From Amycolatopsis cihanbeyliensis (GTDB lineage: Bacteria > Actinomycetota > Actinomycetes > Mycobacteriales > Pseudonocardiaceae): a stretch of DNA of 64,000 nt. The translations under genes and the position numbers were made by a program. Location of the stretch: NCBI RefSeq assembly GCF_006715045.1, contig NZ_VFML01000001.1, positions 310,001 through 374,000 of the forward strand, read 5' to 3'. This document shows positions 55,072 through 63,516 of the stretch, piece after piece. The number at the start of each line of letters is the position of its first letter. Position 1 is the first letter of the stretch. The notes under the pieces were generated by a model. It had not been told where the DNA came from. It ran no database searches and was given only the letters and a program-made list of their open reading frames with translations.

Positions 55072-55797
55072 ATGGCCGACCACATCGAGCGCACCCTGCG
55101 GCTGCTCTGGAGCACCGAGGATGGCCCCAAGCGCGGCCCCAAACCCGGGCTCACCGTGCCCGAGGTCGTGCGTGCCGCGATCGACCTCGCCGACGCCGAG
55201 GGCCTCGACGCGCTGTCCATGCGCCGGGTCGCCGAACGGCTGGGCATCGGCACGATGTCGCTCTACACCTACGTGCCGGGCAAGGCGGAACTGCTCGACC
55301 TGATGCTGGACGCGGTAACCGGCGAGCGCGACACCCCGGCCGTCCCGCCCACCGGCTGGCGGGACCGGGTGCTGGCCTGGGCCCGCGTCGACTGGGCGCT
55401 GTACCACCGGCACGAATGGGTGCTGCGGCTGCCCGCCCGGCACGTGCTCGGCCCGAACACGCTGGCCGCCTACGACGCGGCGCTGCACGCACTGCTGGAC
55501 ACCGGTCTGACCGACGGCGAGGTGGTCGCCCTGACCTCCGCCGTGGACGGCTACGTCCGCGGGGTGGCGCGTACCTCGGTGGAGACGATCCAGCGCGAGC
55601 GCGGAACCGGGATCGGCGAGCGGCGACGGTGGACCGAGGAGCACTACCCGGTGCTGGCACGGCACGCCGGCATGGCCGACTACCCGGCCGTGGGCAGGGT
55701 GCACGCCGGTGGCGAGCCACCGGACACCTTCGAGACCGGCCTGCACTGCCTGCTCGACGGCATCGCCGCCCGGATCGCGGCGCGGGCCGGCCACTGA
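55072..55797 (+). CDS. TetR-family transcriptional regulator (TetR_C type)
   Basis: A 241-residue repressor from ATG 55072. The helix-turn-helix (TVPEVVRAAIDLADAEGLDALSMRRVAERLGIGTMSLYTYVPGKAELLDLM, about 28-80) is complete and the C-terminal domain (WARVDWALYHRHEWVLRLPARHVLGPNTLAAYDAALHALLDTGL) resembles TetR_C. The ligand is unknown. It probably controls the divergent NmrA-like gene and itself through the GTAC palindromes. Confidence 0.9.
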   Translation: MADHIERTLRLLWSTEDGPKRGPKPGLTVPEVVRAAIDLADAEGLDALSMRRVAERLGIGTMSLYTYVPGKAELLDLMLDAVTGERDTPAVPPTGWRDRVLAWARVDWALYHRHEWVLRLPARHVLGPNTLAAYDAALHALLDTGLTDGEVVALTSAVDGYVRGVARTSVETIQRERGTGIGERRRWTEEHYPVLARHAGMADYPAVGRVHAGGEPPDTFETGLHCLLDGIAARIAARAGH

Positions 55798-55845
55798 CCG
55801 GCGTGGCGGGCGCACCGGGCGCCGACCGGGCGCTACCGTCTGGCC

Positions 55846-56661
55846 GTGCGATCCCGCTCCTACCGTGACGTGCTCTCCGGTCCCCGCAAGCGCAAGATCC
55901 CCGAGGTGCCGGCCGAACGAGGCCTGGTGGTCGAGGACCAGGCGAGCGGATTCTGCGGCGCCGTGGTCCGGATCGAGCACGGGAACGCCGTGCTCGAGGA
56001 CCGGCACGGCAGGCACCGGGTGTTCCCGCTGTCCCCGGCCGGCTTCCTGCTCGAGGGAAAGCCGGTGACGCTGGTGCCGGTACCGGCCACCCCCGCGCCC
56101 GCCGCGACCACCTCGGCCTCCGGATCGGTCCGGGTCGGCGGGCTGCGCGCGAGGGTCGCGCGGGACTCCCGGATCTGGGTCGAGGGCAAGCACGACGCCG
56201 AGCTGGTGGAGCGGGTCTGGGGGCACGACCTGCGGGTCGAGGGGGTCGTGGTGGAACCGCTGGACGGCGTGGACGTGCTGGCGGAGCGGATCGAGGAGTT
56301 CGGTACCGGCCATGGCAGGCGACTCGGCGTCCTGGTCGACCATCTCGTCGAAGGCAGCAAGGAGTCCCGCTTGGTGAACGCCATCCGGGACGAGAACGTA
56401 CTGGTCACCGGGCATCCGTACGTGGACATCTGGCAGGCGGTGAAACCGGCTTCGGTCGGCATCCGGGCCTGGCCCTCGGTGCCGAGGGACGTGGAGTGGA
56501 AACGTGGCATCTGCGCGGCGCTCGGATGGGGCGAGCCGTACGAGGGCTGGCAGCGGGTGCTGGCCGGGGTGCGCAGTTTCCGGGATCTGGAGACCCCGTT
56601 GATCGGCGCGGTTGAACGGCTGATCGACTTCGTCACCGCGCCGGACCCGGCCGAGCTATGA
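55846..56661 (+). CDS. DUF3097-family protein
   Basis: A 271-residue protein with an N-terminal SYRDVLSGPRKRKIPEVPAERGLVVED and a beta-rich segment (GAVVRIEHGNAVLEDRHGRHRVFPLSPAGFLLEGKPV). The C-terminal domain carries RIWVEGKHDAELVERVWG, GVLVDHLVEGSKES and HPYVDIWQAVKP, where acidic residues are conserved as in a toprim-like fold. DUF3097 is widespread in actinobacteria; its function is unknown to me. GTG start at 55846. Confidence 0.82.
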   Translation: MRSRSYRDVLSGPRKRKIPEVPAERGLVVEDQASGFCGAVVRIEHGNAVLEDRHGRHRVFPLSPAGFLLEGKPVTLVPVPATPAPAATTSASGSVRVGGLRARVARDSRIWVEGKHDAELVERVWGHDLRVEGVVVEPLDGVDVLAERIEEFGTGHGRRLGVLVDHLVEGSKESRLVNAIRDENVLVTGHPYVDIWQAVKPASVGIRAWPSVPRDVEWKRGICAALGWGEPYEGWQRVLAGVRSFRDLETPLIGAVERLIDFVTAPDPAEL

Positions 56662-56737
56662 TCCACCCTAGGTCACGCGTGGATTACGTCCGGTCGCCCC
56701 CTCGGTACAAGAGGTCACTTTCTGAGAGCATGTGCGC

Positions 56738-57169
56738 ATGACTGCGGCACTCATCTGGCTCATCATCGGGGTCGCGCTGATCGTCGCCGAAGTTCTCTCC
56801 GGGGACTTCGTGCTGCTGATGCTCGGCCTCGGTGCACTGGCGGGCGCCGGATCGGCGGCGCTGACCGGCAACGCCTTCGTCGACGTGGCCGTGTTCGCGG
56901 TGGCTTCCATCGGCCTGCTGGTGCTCGCCAGGCCCGCGCTCAAGCGCCGGTTCCTTTCCGGGCCGGGAGTGAAGACCAACGCCGACGCGCTGGTCGGAGC
57001 GAACGCGATCGTGCTGTCTACAGTGGATACCCACGGCGGGCAGGTCAAGCTCGCCGGGGACGTCTGGTCGGCGCGCAGTTTCCTGGAGGGGCAGGTGATT
57101 CAGCCCGGCGCCAGCGTCACCGTCGTGGAGATCGCGGGTGCCACCGCTGTCGTCTCGGCCGAACCGTGA
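56738..57169 (+). CDS. NfeD-family membrane protein
   Basis: A 143-residue protein with an ATG start at 56738. Three or four hydrophobic segments fill residues 2-70 (AALIWLIIGVALIVAEVLSG, FVLLMLGLGALAGAGSAAL, FVDVAVFAVASIGLLVLARPAL). A C-terminal OB-fold follows (TNADALVGANAIVLSTVDTHGGQVKLAGDVWSARS). NfeD proteins pair with SPFH/stomatin proteins, and the stomatin gene follows 64 bp later on the same strand, as in M. tuberculosis Rv1487-Rv1488. Confidence 0.85.
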   Translation: MTAALIWLIIGVALIVAEVLSGDFVLLMLGLGALAGAGSAALTGNAFVDVAVFAVASIGLLVLARPALKRRFLSGPGVKTNADALVGANAIVLSTVDTHGGQVKLAGDVWSARSFLEGQVIQPGASVTVVEIAGATAVVSAEP

Positions 57170-57233
57170 TAGTCAGCTACAGCAAGATCAGTACTACTCC
57201 GGGTGAATACCGGTATCCGAAGGGGATGAGGCC

Positions 57234-58625
57234 TTGTCGACCGCAGCGATAATAGTCGTCGCGATACTGGCGCTGTTCGTGATCGTGACGGTCGCGAAGG
57301 CGATCATGGTCGTGCCGCAGGCGCAATCGGCCGTGATCGAGCGGCTCGGGCGGTTCCGCAGCGTGGCGTCGCCGGGCCTGAACTTCCTGGTGCCGTTCCT
57401 GGACAAGGTCCGAGCCCGGATCGACCTGCGGGAGCAGGTGGTCTCCTTCCCCCCGCAGCCGGTGATCACCCAGGACAACCTGACGGTGTCGATCGATACG
57501 GTCGTGTACTTCCAGGTGACCGATTCGCGGGCCGCGGTGTACGAGATCTCCAACTACATCGTGGGCGTCGAACAGCTGACCACCACCACGCTACGTAACC
57601 TGGTCGGTGGGATGAGCCTGGAGGACACTCTCACCTCCCGTGACCAGATCAACGGCCAGCTGCGCGGCGTGCTGGACGAGGCGACCGGTCGCTGGGGTAT
57701 CCGGGTGGCCAGGGTCGAGCTGAAGGCGATCGACCCTCCGCCGTCCATTCAGGACTCCATGGAGAAGCAGATGCGCGCCGACCGGGAGAAGCGCGCGATG
57801 ATCCTCACCGCGGAAGGCCAGCGGGAGTCGGCGATCAAGACGGCCGAGGGGCAGAAGCAGAGCCAGATCCTGGCGGCCGAGGGTTCCAAGCAGGCGGCGA
57901 TCCTGGCCGCCGAGGCCGAGCGGCAGTCCCGCATCCTGCGGGCCCAGGGTGAACGGGCCGCCCGCTACCTGCAGGCGCAGGGGCAGGCGAAGGCGATCGA
58001 GAAGGTGTTCGCCGCGATCAAGGCGGGCAAGCCGACCCCGGAGGTGTTGGCCTACCAGTACCTGCAGACCCTGCCGCAGATGGCGCAGGGCGACGCGAAC
58101 AAGGTCTGGCTGGTGCCCAGCGACTACGGCAAGTCGCTGGAAGGGTTCGCCCGCGCCCTCGGTGCCCCCGGCGAGGACGGCGTCTTCCGCTACGAGCCGC
58201 CCAAGGACGACCAGGCGGAGCGCCCGCAACTGGACGACGACGAGGTCGCGAGCTGGTTCGACACCACAACCGATCCGAAGGTCGCCGAGGCGGTGCGCGA
58301 GGCGGAGGCCGTCGCCCGGCAGGAGGTTCCCGGCCCGCTCAACACCGGGCCCGGGACCGCGCGCCCGGTCCCCTCGGCGCTGTCCAGCCTGCGTGGCGGG
58401 GCCGACGACGAGGGCGGGGGCGAAACCGGCCCGCCGCCGCTGCCGAAGCGGTCACCGGAAGCCCCGGCGCCGGAGTTCCAGCGCCGTACCCAGGAGGGCC
58501 TGCCGGAGGGAGGCCAGCCACCCGCGCCCCCGGCGTCGCCGGCCGGGCCGCAGGGCGGGCCCTACCCGCCCCAGGGTGGTCCGTACCAGCAGCCTCCCCA
58601 TGGCGGCCCGCCGCGACAGCAGTAG
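57234..58625 (+). CDS. SPFH/stomatin (band 7) protein
   Basis: A 463-residue membrane-microdomain scaffold. An N-terminal membrane segment (STAAIIVVAILALFVIVTVAKAIMVVP) precedes the band-7 domain (QAQSAVIERLGRFRSVASPGLNF, RIDLREQVVSFPPQPVITQDN) and a coiled coil rich in Ala/Glu/Gln repeats (about 180-270, QRESAIKTAEGQKQSQILAAEGSK). The last 130 residues are Pro/Gly-rich and disordered. TTG at 57234 follows AAGGGGATGAGGCC. It likely acts with the NfeD protein upstream. Confidence 0.9.
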   Translation: MSTAAIIVVAILALFVIVTVAKAIMVVPQAQSAVIERLGRFRSVASPGLNFLVPFLDKVRARIDLREQVVSFPPQPVITQDNLTVSIDTVVYFQVTDSRAAVYEISNYIVGVEQLTTTTLRNLVGGMSLEDTLTSRDQINGQLRGVLDEATGRWGIRVARVELKAIDPPPSIQDSMEKQMRADREKRAMILTAEGQRESAIKTAEGQKQSQILAAEGSKQAAILAAEAERQSRILRAQGERAARYLQAQGQAKAIEKVFAAIKAGKPTPEVLAYQYLQTLPQMAQGDANKVWLVPSDYGKSLEGFARALGAPGEDGVFRYEPPKDDQAERPQLDDDEVASWFDTTTDPKVAEAVREAEAVARQEVPGPLNTGPGTARPVPSALSSLRGGADDEGGGETGPPPLPKRSPEAPAPEFQRRTQEGLPEGGQPPAPPASPAGPQGGPYPPQGGPYQQPPHGGPPRQQ

Positions 58626-58656
58626 CCGACCGCACCCGTACCTGCCCGGCCTCCAC

Positions 58657-58674
58657 GCCCGCCGTCGGGCGGGC
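58657..58674. terminator. Hairpin between stomatin and folK 3' ends
   Basis: GCCCGCC-GTCG-GGCGGGC forms a perfect 7-bp stem between convergent genes (stops at 58625 and 58684). No T run is present. Confidence 0.5.
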
Positions 58675-58683
58675 CGGTGGTGG

Positions 58684-59184
58684 TCAGAGGCGCAGGTCGC
58701 CCCGCCTGCGCACGCCCTCGGTCTCGGTGGCCGGCAGCGCGGCCACGAGATCGGCCACCCTGCCGTGGCCGGGCAGTACGGCGTCCGGCTCGACATCGAG
58801 CCAGGGCAGCAGGACGAAGGCACGCTGGTGCGCACGCGGATGCGGCAGGATCAACCCGGGGTCCGCGCTGCGCACCCCGGGAACGTGCACGATGTCCACG
58901 TCCAGCGTGCGCGGCCCCCAACGCCGGGTCCGTTCGCGTGCCGCCCGCCGCTCCAGCTCCTGACCCGCCGCCAGCCAGTCGCGCGCGGTCCGGTCAGTGG
59001 ATTCGGCGGACTCCACCACCAGCACGGCGTTCAGGAACTCGTCCTGCTCGACGCCACCCCAGGGTGCGGTCTCATACACCGGTGAGACGGCACGCAGTTC
59101 CTCCCGGAAGGCTGTGGTCGCCAAGCGCAGGTGGTGCAGCCGGTCGCCGAGGTTGGACCCGATGGACAGCACCGCGCGGCTCAT
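58684..59184 (-). CDS. folK: 2-amino-4-hydroxy-6-hydroxymethyldihydropteridine diphosphokinase (HPPK)
   Basis: A 166-residue pyrophosphokinase of folate synthesis. ATG at 59184 begins MSRAVLSIGSNLGDRLHHL; the substrate-loop VYETAPWGGVEQDEFLNAVL and the nucleotide/metal motif RTRRWGPRTLDVDIVHV are complete. It is separated here from other fol genes and lies directly after an SGNH hydrolase gene, with which its start overlaps (TGATG). Reading is leftward. Confidence 0.92.
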   Translation of the reverse strand: MSRAVLSIGSNLGDRLHHLRLATTAFREELRAVSPVYETAPWGGVEQDEFLNAVLVVESAESTDRTARDWLAAGQELERRAARERTRRWGPRTLDVDIVHVPGVRSADPGLILPHPRAHQRAFVLLPWLDVEPDAVLPGHGRVADLVAALPATETEGVRRRGDLRL

Positions 59185-59948
59185 CAGCCGGTCTCCACCG
59201 GGGCGAGCGTGGGCCGCTTCGGGCGGAGCAGGTCGCCGGAGGACTCGCCGCGCAGCCGTCGCCCGACCCACGGCACCGCGTGTTCCCGCGCCCAGCGCAG
59301 GTTCGCCGCGCGCCGGTGCCGGGCGGCGAGACCGGCCCGCGGTCCCAGCACGGGCCGCACCAACGCGTGCCGGACGCCGAGCGTGTCGAGCACCGCGATC
59401 GCCACCTCGGTGTGCCCGTTGGCGTTGAGATGGATCCGGTCGGCCGCCCACATCCGGCGATCCCGCAACTGCCGCATGGCCCACATGTCCACCACCAGTG
59501 CACCGTACCGGGCGGCGATCACCCTGGTGTGCTCGTTGTGGATCGCCGCCCGCCCACGGATCCGGCGGAACAGCGGGTCCTCCACCCCGTCGACCCCGGT
59601 GAACAGCACGACCGTGGCACCGGTGGCGGCCAGCCGGGACACGGCGAGGTCGTATGCCTCGGCCAGCGCATCCAGGTCCACCCTGGGGCGCATCAGGTCG
59701 TTGCCGCCCGCGTACAGGGTCACCAGGTCCGGTCGCATGGCCAGGGCCGGTTCGAGTTGCTCGGCCAGCACGTCCCGCAGCAGGCGACCCCGGATGGCGA
59801 GGTTCGCGTACCCCAGCTCGGGCTGTTGCCCGGCGAGCACCTCGGCGGTCCGGTCGGCCCAGCCGCGGACGCCGTTGGGACAGGCGGGGTCGTCGTCGCC
59901 GACCCCTTCGGTGAAGGAGTCACCGAGGGCAACGAAACGGATCGTCAT
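59184..59948 (-). CDS. SGNH/GDSL-family hydrolase
   Basis: A 254-residue cytosolic esterase/lipase-like enzyme. Block I is FVALGDSFTEGVGDDD (Ser at residue 11), block III is LYAGGNDLMRP, and the catalytic Asp/His pair is in ADRIHLNANGHTEVA near residues 170-176. No signal peptide is seen. The substrate is unknown. It precedes folK in a two-gene leftward unit. Confidence 0.9.
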   Translation of the reverse strand: MTIRFVALGDSFTEGVGDDDPACPNGVRGWADRTAEVLAGQQPELGYANLAIRGRLLRDVLAEQLEPALAMRPDLVTLYAGGNDLMRPRVDLDALAEAYDLAVSRLAATGATVVLFTGVDGVEDPLFRRIRGRAAIHNEHTRVIAARYGALVVDMWAMRQLRDRRMWAADRIHLNANGHTEVAIAVLDTLGVRHALVRPVLGPRAGLAARHRRAANLRWAREHAVPWVGRRLRGESSGDLLRPKRPTLAPVETG

Positions 59949-60160
59949 GGCCGCTCAGCCTATTCGGCTACCCGCTGTGGGACGGCACACGCCGCCGCCA
60001 CGTACACGGTCGGGCAACCGGGCCTGGCGCGCCGACGGCAGCGTCGACTACCGAGGGTGCCTGCGCGGAAGCCGGCTGTCGGAGTGCGACGGCACCGTGA
60101 TCGGTGCAAGCGGGTGCCGGGGGTAGCCGCCGAAAAACCTCGAAAAAAGATGCCGGGAGG

Positions 60161-60187
60161 TGTCGATCCGCCTGTCGTTCGTCCGAC
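60161..60187 (+). promoter_or_regulatory. ECF42-like promoter upstream of the second DGPF gene
   Basis: TGTCGA (60161-60166), a 17-bp spacer and CGAC (60184-60187) match the ECF42 promoter motif reported for Streptomyces venezuelae as I recall it (TGTCGA, CG[A/T]C). It lies about 87 bp before the DGPF gene, in an otherwise gene-free stretch (59949-60273) that also contains two AAAAA-type runs. Confidence 0.6.
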
Positions 60188-60273
60188 GCGTGGGCAGCGG
60201 CTAGGTTGAGCCCGCTACGAACGCGGGGTAGCCGGCCGAGTGATGCCGAAAGCCGATACCGAAGGGACCGACA

Positions 60274-60705
60274 ATGCGATTCATGGTGCTGGTCAAGGCC
60301 ACCGAGCAGTCCGAAGCGGGCGTGCTGCCCAGCGCGGAGATGCTCGCCGCGATGGGCAAGTACAACGAGGAGCTGGTGCAGGCGGGCGTGCTGCTCGCGG
60401 GTGAGGGGCTGCACCCGAGTTCGAAGGGGGCGCGGGTCAGGTTCTCCGGCTCGGACCGAACCGTCCTGGACGGACCGTTCGCCGAGACCAAAGAGCTGGT
60501 CGCGGGCTTCTGGCTGATCGAGGTCAAGTCCCTCGAGGAGGCGATCGAATGGGTCCGACGCTGCCCCAGTCCGCACGAGGGCGAGTCCGAGATCGAGATC
60601 CGGCAGGTGTTCGAAGCCGACGACTTCGGCGAGGAGTTCACCCCCGAGATGCGGGAGAGGGAGGAGCGCCTCCGCGAGCAGACGGCAGCCCAGCGGAAGG
60701 AGTGA
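60274..60705 (+). CDS. DGPF/YciI-like protein, ECF42 partner (second copy)
   Basis: A 143-residue protein with MRFMVLVKATEQSEAGVLPSAEMLAAMGKYNEELVQAGVLL and RTVLDGPFAETKELVAGFWLIEVKSLEEAIEWVRRCPSP, the DGPF motif, and a longer charged C-terminus than the copy at 51719-52069. It is followed by the ECF42 sigma gene. ATG at 60274 follows GAAGGGACCGACA. Confidence 0.9.
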   Translation: MRFMVLVKATEQSEAGVLPSAEMLAAMGKYNEELVQAGVLLAGEGLHPSSKGARVRFSGSDRTVLDGPFAETKELVAGFWLIEVKSLEEAIEWVRRCPSPHEGESEIEIRQVFEADDFGEEFTPEMREREERLREQTAAQRKE

Positions 60706-60765
60706 CCGCGCGGTCACTGTGCGATCGCCTTGCGGCCCGGTGTCGGGAACTGCTGTTATTCCGCC

Positions 60766-62037
60766 GTGGCAGTTTCCGACACCCATCGCGCGGTCGAGGC
60801 GGTATGGCGGATCGAGTCGGCCCGGCTGATCGCCGGCCTGGCTCGCATGGTGCACGACATCGGTCTGGCCGAGGAACTGGCGCAGGACGCGCTGGTGGCC
60901 GCCCTCGAGCAGTGGCCGGAGTCCGGTATCCCGGACAACCCGGGTGCCTGGTTGATGTCCATCGCCAAACGTCGCGCCATCGACCAGTTCCGCCGCAGGG
61001 ATCGGTTCGACCGGAAGCTGGCGGAACTCGGCCGGGATGCCGAGGCCCGGCAGGAGCAGGCCGAACCGGACCTGGACGCGATCGAGGACGACATCGGCGA
61101 CGACCTGCTGCGGCTGGTGTTCACCGCCTGCCACCCGGTGCTGTCCACCGAGGCGCGGGTCGCCCTCACCCTGCGGCTGCTCGGTGGGTTGAGCACCGAC
61201 GAGGTGGCACGGGCCTTCCTGGTCCCCGAGTCGACGGTGGCGCAACGCATCGTGCGGGCCAAGCGAACCCTCGCCAAGAAGAAGGTCCCGTTCGAGGTGC
61301 CCCGCGGTGCCGAACTGGCCCGGCGCCTGTCCTCGGTGCTCGAGGTCATTTACCTGATCTTCAACGAGGGCTACTCGGCGACTACCGGCGACGACTGGAT
61401 GCGACCCGCCCTGTGCGAGGACGCGCTGCGGCTCGGGCGGATCCTCGCCGAACTCGCACCGTGGGAGCCGGAGGTGCACGGCCTCGTCGCCCTGATGGAG
61501 ATCCAGGCATCCCGCTCGCGCGCCAGGATGGACGCCTCCGGTGCGCCCGTGTTGCTGCTCGACCAGGATCGGGCCCGCTGGGACCAGTTGCTGATCCGCC
61601 GCGGGCTGGCCGCGCTGGACCGCGCGGAGCGACTCGGTGCGCCCGGCTCGTACACCGTGCAGGCCGCGATCGCCGCCTGCCATGCCAGGGCACGTACCCC
61701 GGAGGAGACGGACTGGCAGCGGATCGCGGGGCTGTACGACCTGCTGGGCCGGCTCGCCCCGTCCCCGGTGGTGGAGCTGAACCGGGCGGTGGCGGTGTCC
61801 ATGGCGTTCGGCCCCGCGGCGGCGCTGGAACTGGTCGATGCGCTGACCGCGGAACCCGCGCTCGAGCGCTACCACCTGCTGCCGAGCGTGCGCGCCGACC
61901 TGCTGAGCAAGCTCGACCGGCACGCCGAGGCGAAGGCGGAGTTCGAACGCGCGGCCACGCTCACCCGCAACGAGCGCGAGCGCGCACTGCTGCTGGAGCG
62001 GGCCGCCGCGAGCGCTCCCGAGCCGGTTTCCTCCTGA
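60766..62037 (+). CDS. ECF42-group RNA polymerase sigma factor (second copy)
   Basis: A 423-residue sigma factor from GTG 60766. Region 2 (VWRIESARLIAGLARMVHDIGLAEELAQDALVAALEQWP; GAWLMSIAKRRAIDQFRR), region 4 (LSTDEVARAFLVPESTVAQRIVRAKRTLAKKKV) and a long helical C-terminal domain (about 185-415) are present, as in ECF42. It follows its DGPF gene by 60 bp. A palindromic hairpin lies at its 3' end, shared with the convergent MFS gene. Confidence 0.9.
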   Translation: MAVSDTHRAVEAVWRIESARLIAGLARMVHDIGLAEELAQDALVAALEQWPESGIPDNPGAWLMSIAKRRAIDQFRRRDRFDRKLAELGRDAEARQEQAEPDLDAIEDDIGDDLLRLVFTACHPVLSTEARVALTLRLLGGLSTDEVARAFLVPESTVAQRIVRAKRTLAKKKVPFEVPRGAELARRLSSVLEVIYLIFNEGYSATTGDDWMRPALCEDALRLGRILAELAPWEPEVHGLVALMEIQASRSRARMDASGAPVLLLDQDRARWDQLLIRRGLAALDRAERLGAPGSYTVQAAIAACHARARTPEETDWQRIAGLYDLLGRLAPSPVVELNRAVAVSMAFGPAAALELVDALTAEPALERYHLLPSVRADLLSKLDRHAEAKAEFERAATLTRNERERALLLERAAASAPEPVSS

Positions 62038-62039
62038 AC

Positions 62040-62057
62040 GCGAGTCACCGGACTCGC
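62040..62057. terminator. Hairpin between ECF42 and MFS 3' ends
   Basis: GCGAGTC-ACCG-GACTCGC is a perfect 7-bp stem that overlaps the MFS stop codon (62045-62047) and lies 2 bp after the sigma factor stop (62035-62037). It probably terminates transcription from both sides. Confidence 0.55.
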
Positions 62058-63469
62058 CCTTCGGGGCGCCGGGACGGCAGCGCGATCGCCATGGCGGCGA
62101 CCACCAGCAGGATGCCCGCGATGGTCAGGAAGGCGCGGCCGTAGTCCGCGGCCAGGTCGTCCGGCGTGGTCCCGGGGCCCGCGGCGACCGCCACCAGTAC
62201 GGCCAGGCCGAGCGCGCCACCGACCTGCTTGGTGGTGTTCATCAGGCCGGAGGCGGCGCCCGCGTCCTGCTCGCCGACGCCGGAGGTGACCGCGGCGGTG
62301 ATCGGGGTGAGCAGCAGCCCGCTGCCGGTGGACAGCACGATCGCGGGTCCGAGGATCCCGGAGATGTAGTCGCTATCCGCGCCGATCCCGCTCTGCCAGA
62401 CGAAACCGGACGCGGCGAGGACGGCACCCGCGACGATCAACGTGCGTCCGGGGAGGTGCCGCAGCAGCCAGGGGGTGACCCGCCAGCCGACCACCATGGT
62501 GACCAGCGTGTGCGGCAGGAAGCCGAGACCGGTCCGCAGCGCGCCGTAGTGCAGGACGTTCTGCATGGAAAGGGAAAGGAAGTACCACATCGGACCGAAG
62601 CAGGCGCCGGCCAGCAGCATCACCAGGTTGCCCGCGGATACCGCGCGTAGCCGCAGCAGGCGGGGTGGTATCAGCGGCGCGGCCGCGAAGCGGGCCTCGA
62701 CCAGCACGAACGCGGCGAGTGCGCCGCCCCCGAGCACCAGCGGCCAGAGTGTGCCCGGGTCGCGCCAGCCGGTGGACTCGATCCGGGTGATGCCGTAGGT
62801 CAGCGAACCGAGGCCCATCGTGGCCAGCACCGCGCCGGGCAGGTCCAGCCGCCGGGTGGCCGGTGCGCCATGGTCACCGGCAAGGTGCCGTACCGCCAGG
62901 AACAGGGCCACCGCCCCGATCGGCACGTTGACCAGCAGGATCGACCGCCAAGAAAGGTACTGGGTGAGCAGGCCGCCGACCAGGCTGCCCGCGGCTCCGC
63001 CCCCGACGCCGACGGCGGTCCAGATCGCCAGGGCCCTCGTGCGTGGCGGCCCCTCGGCGAAGGTGGTGGTGAGGATGGTCAAGGTGGCCGGCGCCAGCAC
63101 GGCGGCGCCAAGGCCCTGCACGGCACGTGCGGCGATCAGCGTGCCAGGACCGCTGGCCAGCCCGCCCACCAGGCTGGCCAGCGTGAACAGGGACAGCCCG
63201 GTGAGGAAGATTCGTCGACGCCCGTACAGGTCGGCCAGCCTGCCGCCGAGCAGCAGGAAGCCGGCGAACACGAGCGCGTAGGCGTTGACCACCCACTGCA
63301 GCTGTGCCGGCTGGAAGCCGAGCGCGTCTCGGATGGACGGCAGCGCGACGTTCACGACCGAGACATCCAGTACCACCATGAACTGCGCCCCGCAGGCCAG
63401 TGCCAGCACCGTCCGGGACGATCCCGCGCATGGCTCGGCCGTTCGCCCGGAGGTCCGCGAAAACACCAT
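62045..63469 (-). CDS. MFS drug exporter (DHA2/EmrB-QacA-like)
   Basis: A 474-residue membrane protein with about 14 spans. The conserved motif LGGRLADLYGRRRIFLTG (motif A) is near residue 78. LDVSVVNVALPSIRDAL is the first span with the DHA2 motif D1. It likely exports lipophilic or cationic compounds in exchange for protons. The start ATG at 63469 is inside a palindromic operator and lacks an obvious ribosome site, so the transcript may be leaderless. A divergent TetR gene begins 48 bp away. Confidence 0.87.
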   Translation of the reverse strand: MVFSRTSGRTAEPCAGSSRTVLALACGAQFMVVLDVSVVNVALPSIRDALGFQPAQLQWVVNAYALVFAGFLLLGGRLADLYGRRRIFLTGLSLFTLASLVGGLASGPGTLIAARAVQGLGAAVLAPATLTILTTTFAEGPPRTRALAIWTAVGVGGGAAGSLVGGLLTQYLSWRSILLVNVPIGAVALFLAVRHLAGDHGAPATRRLDLPGAVLATMGLGSLTYGITRIESTGWRDPGTLWPLVLGGGALAAFVLVEARFAAAPLIPPRLLRLRAVSAGNLVMLLAGACFGPMWYFLSLSMQNVLHYGALRTGLGFLPHTLVTMVVGWRVTPWLLRHLPGRTLIVAGAVLAASGFVWQSGIGADSDYISGILGPAIVLSTGSGLLLTPITAAVTSGVGEQDAGAASGLMNTTKQVGGALGLAVLVAVAAGPGTTPDDLAADYGRAFLTIAGILLVVAAMAIALPSRRPEGRVR

Positions 63470-63487
63470 GATACGTGTGTATCATGG
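63466..63487. promoter_or_regulatory. Palindromic TetR operator overlapping the MFS start codon
   Basis: CCATGATAC-GTGT-GTATCATGG is a perfect 9-bp inverted repeat with a 4-bp spacer. The MFS ATG lies within its left arm (63467-63469). It is 30 bp before the TetR GTG, so one site could control both divergent genes. Confidence 0.7.
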
Positions 63488-63516
63488 AATCGTCGGACAA
63501 CGCGAAAGGATGCCTC

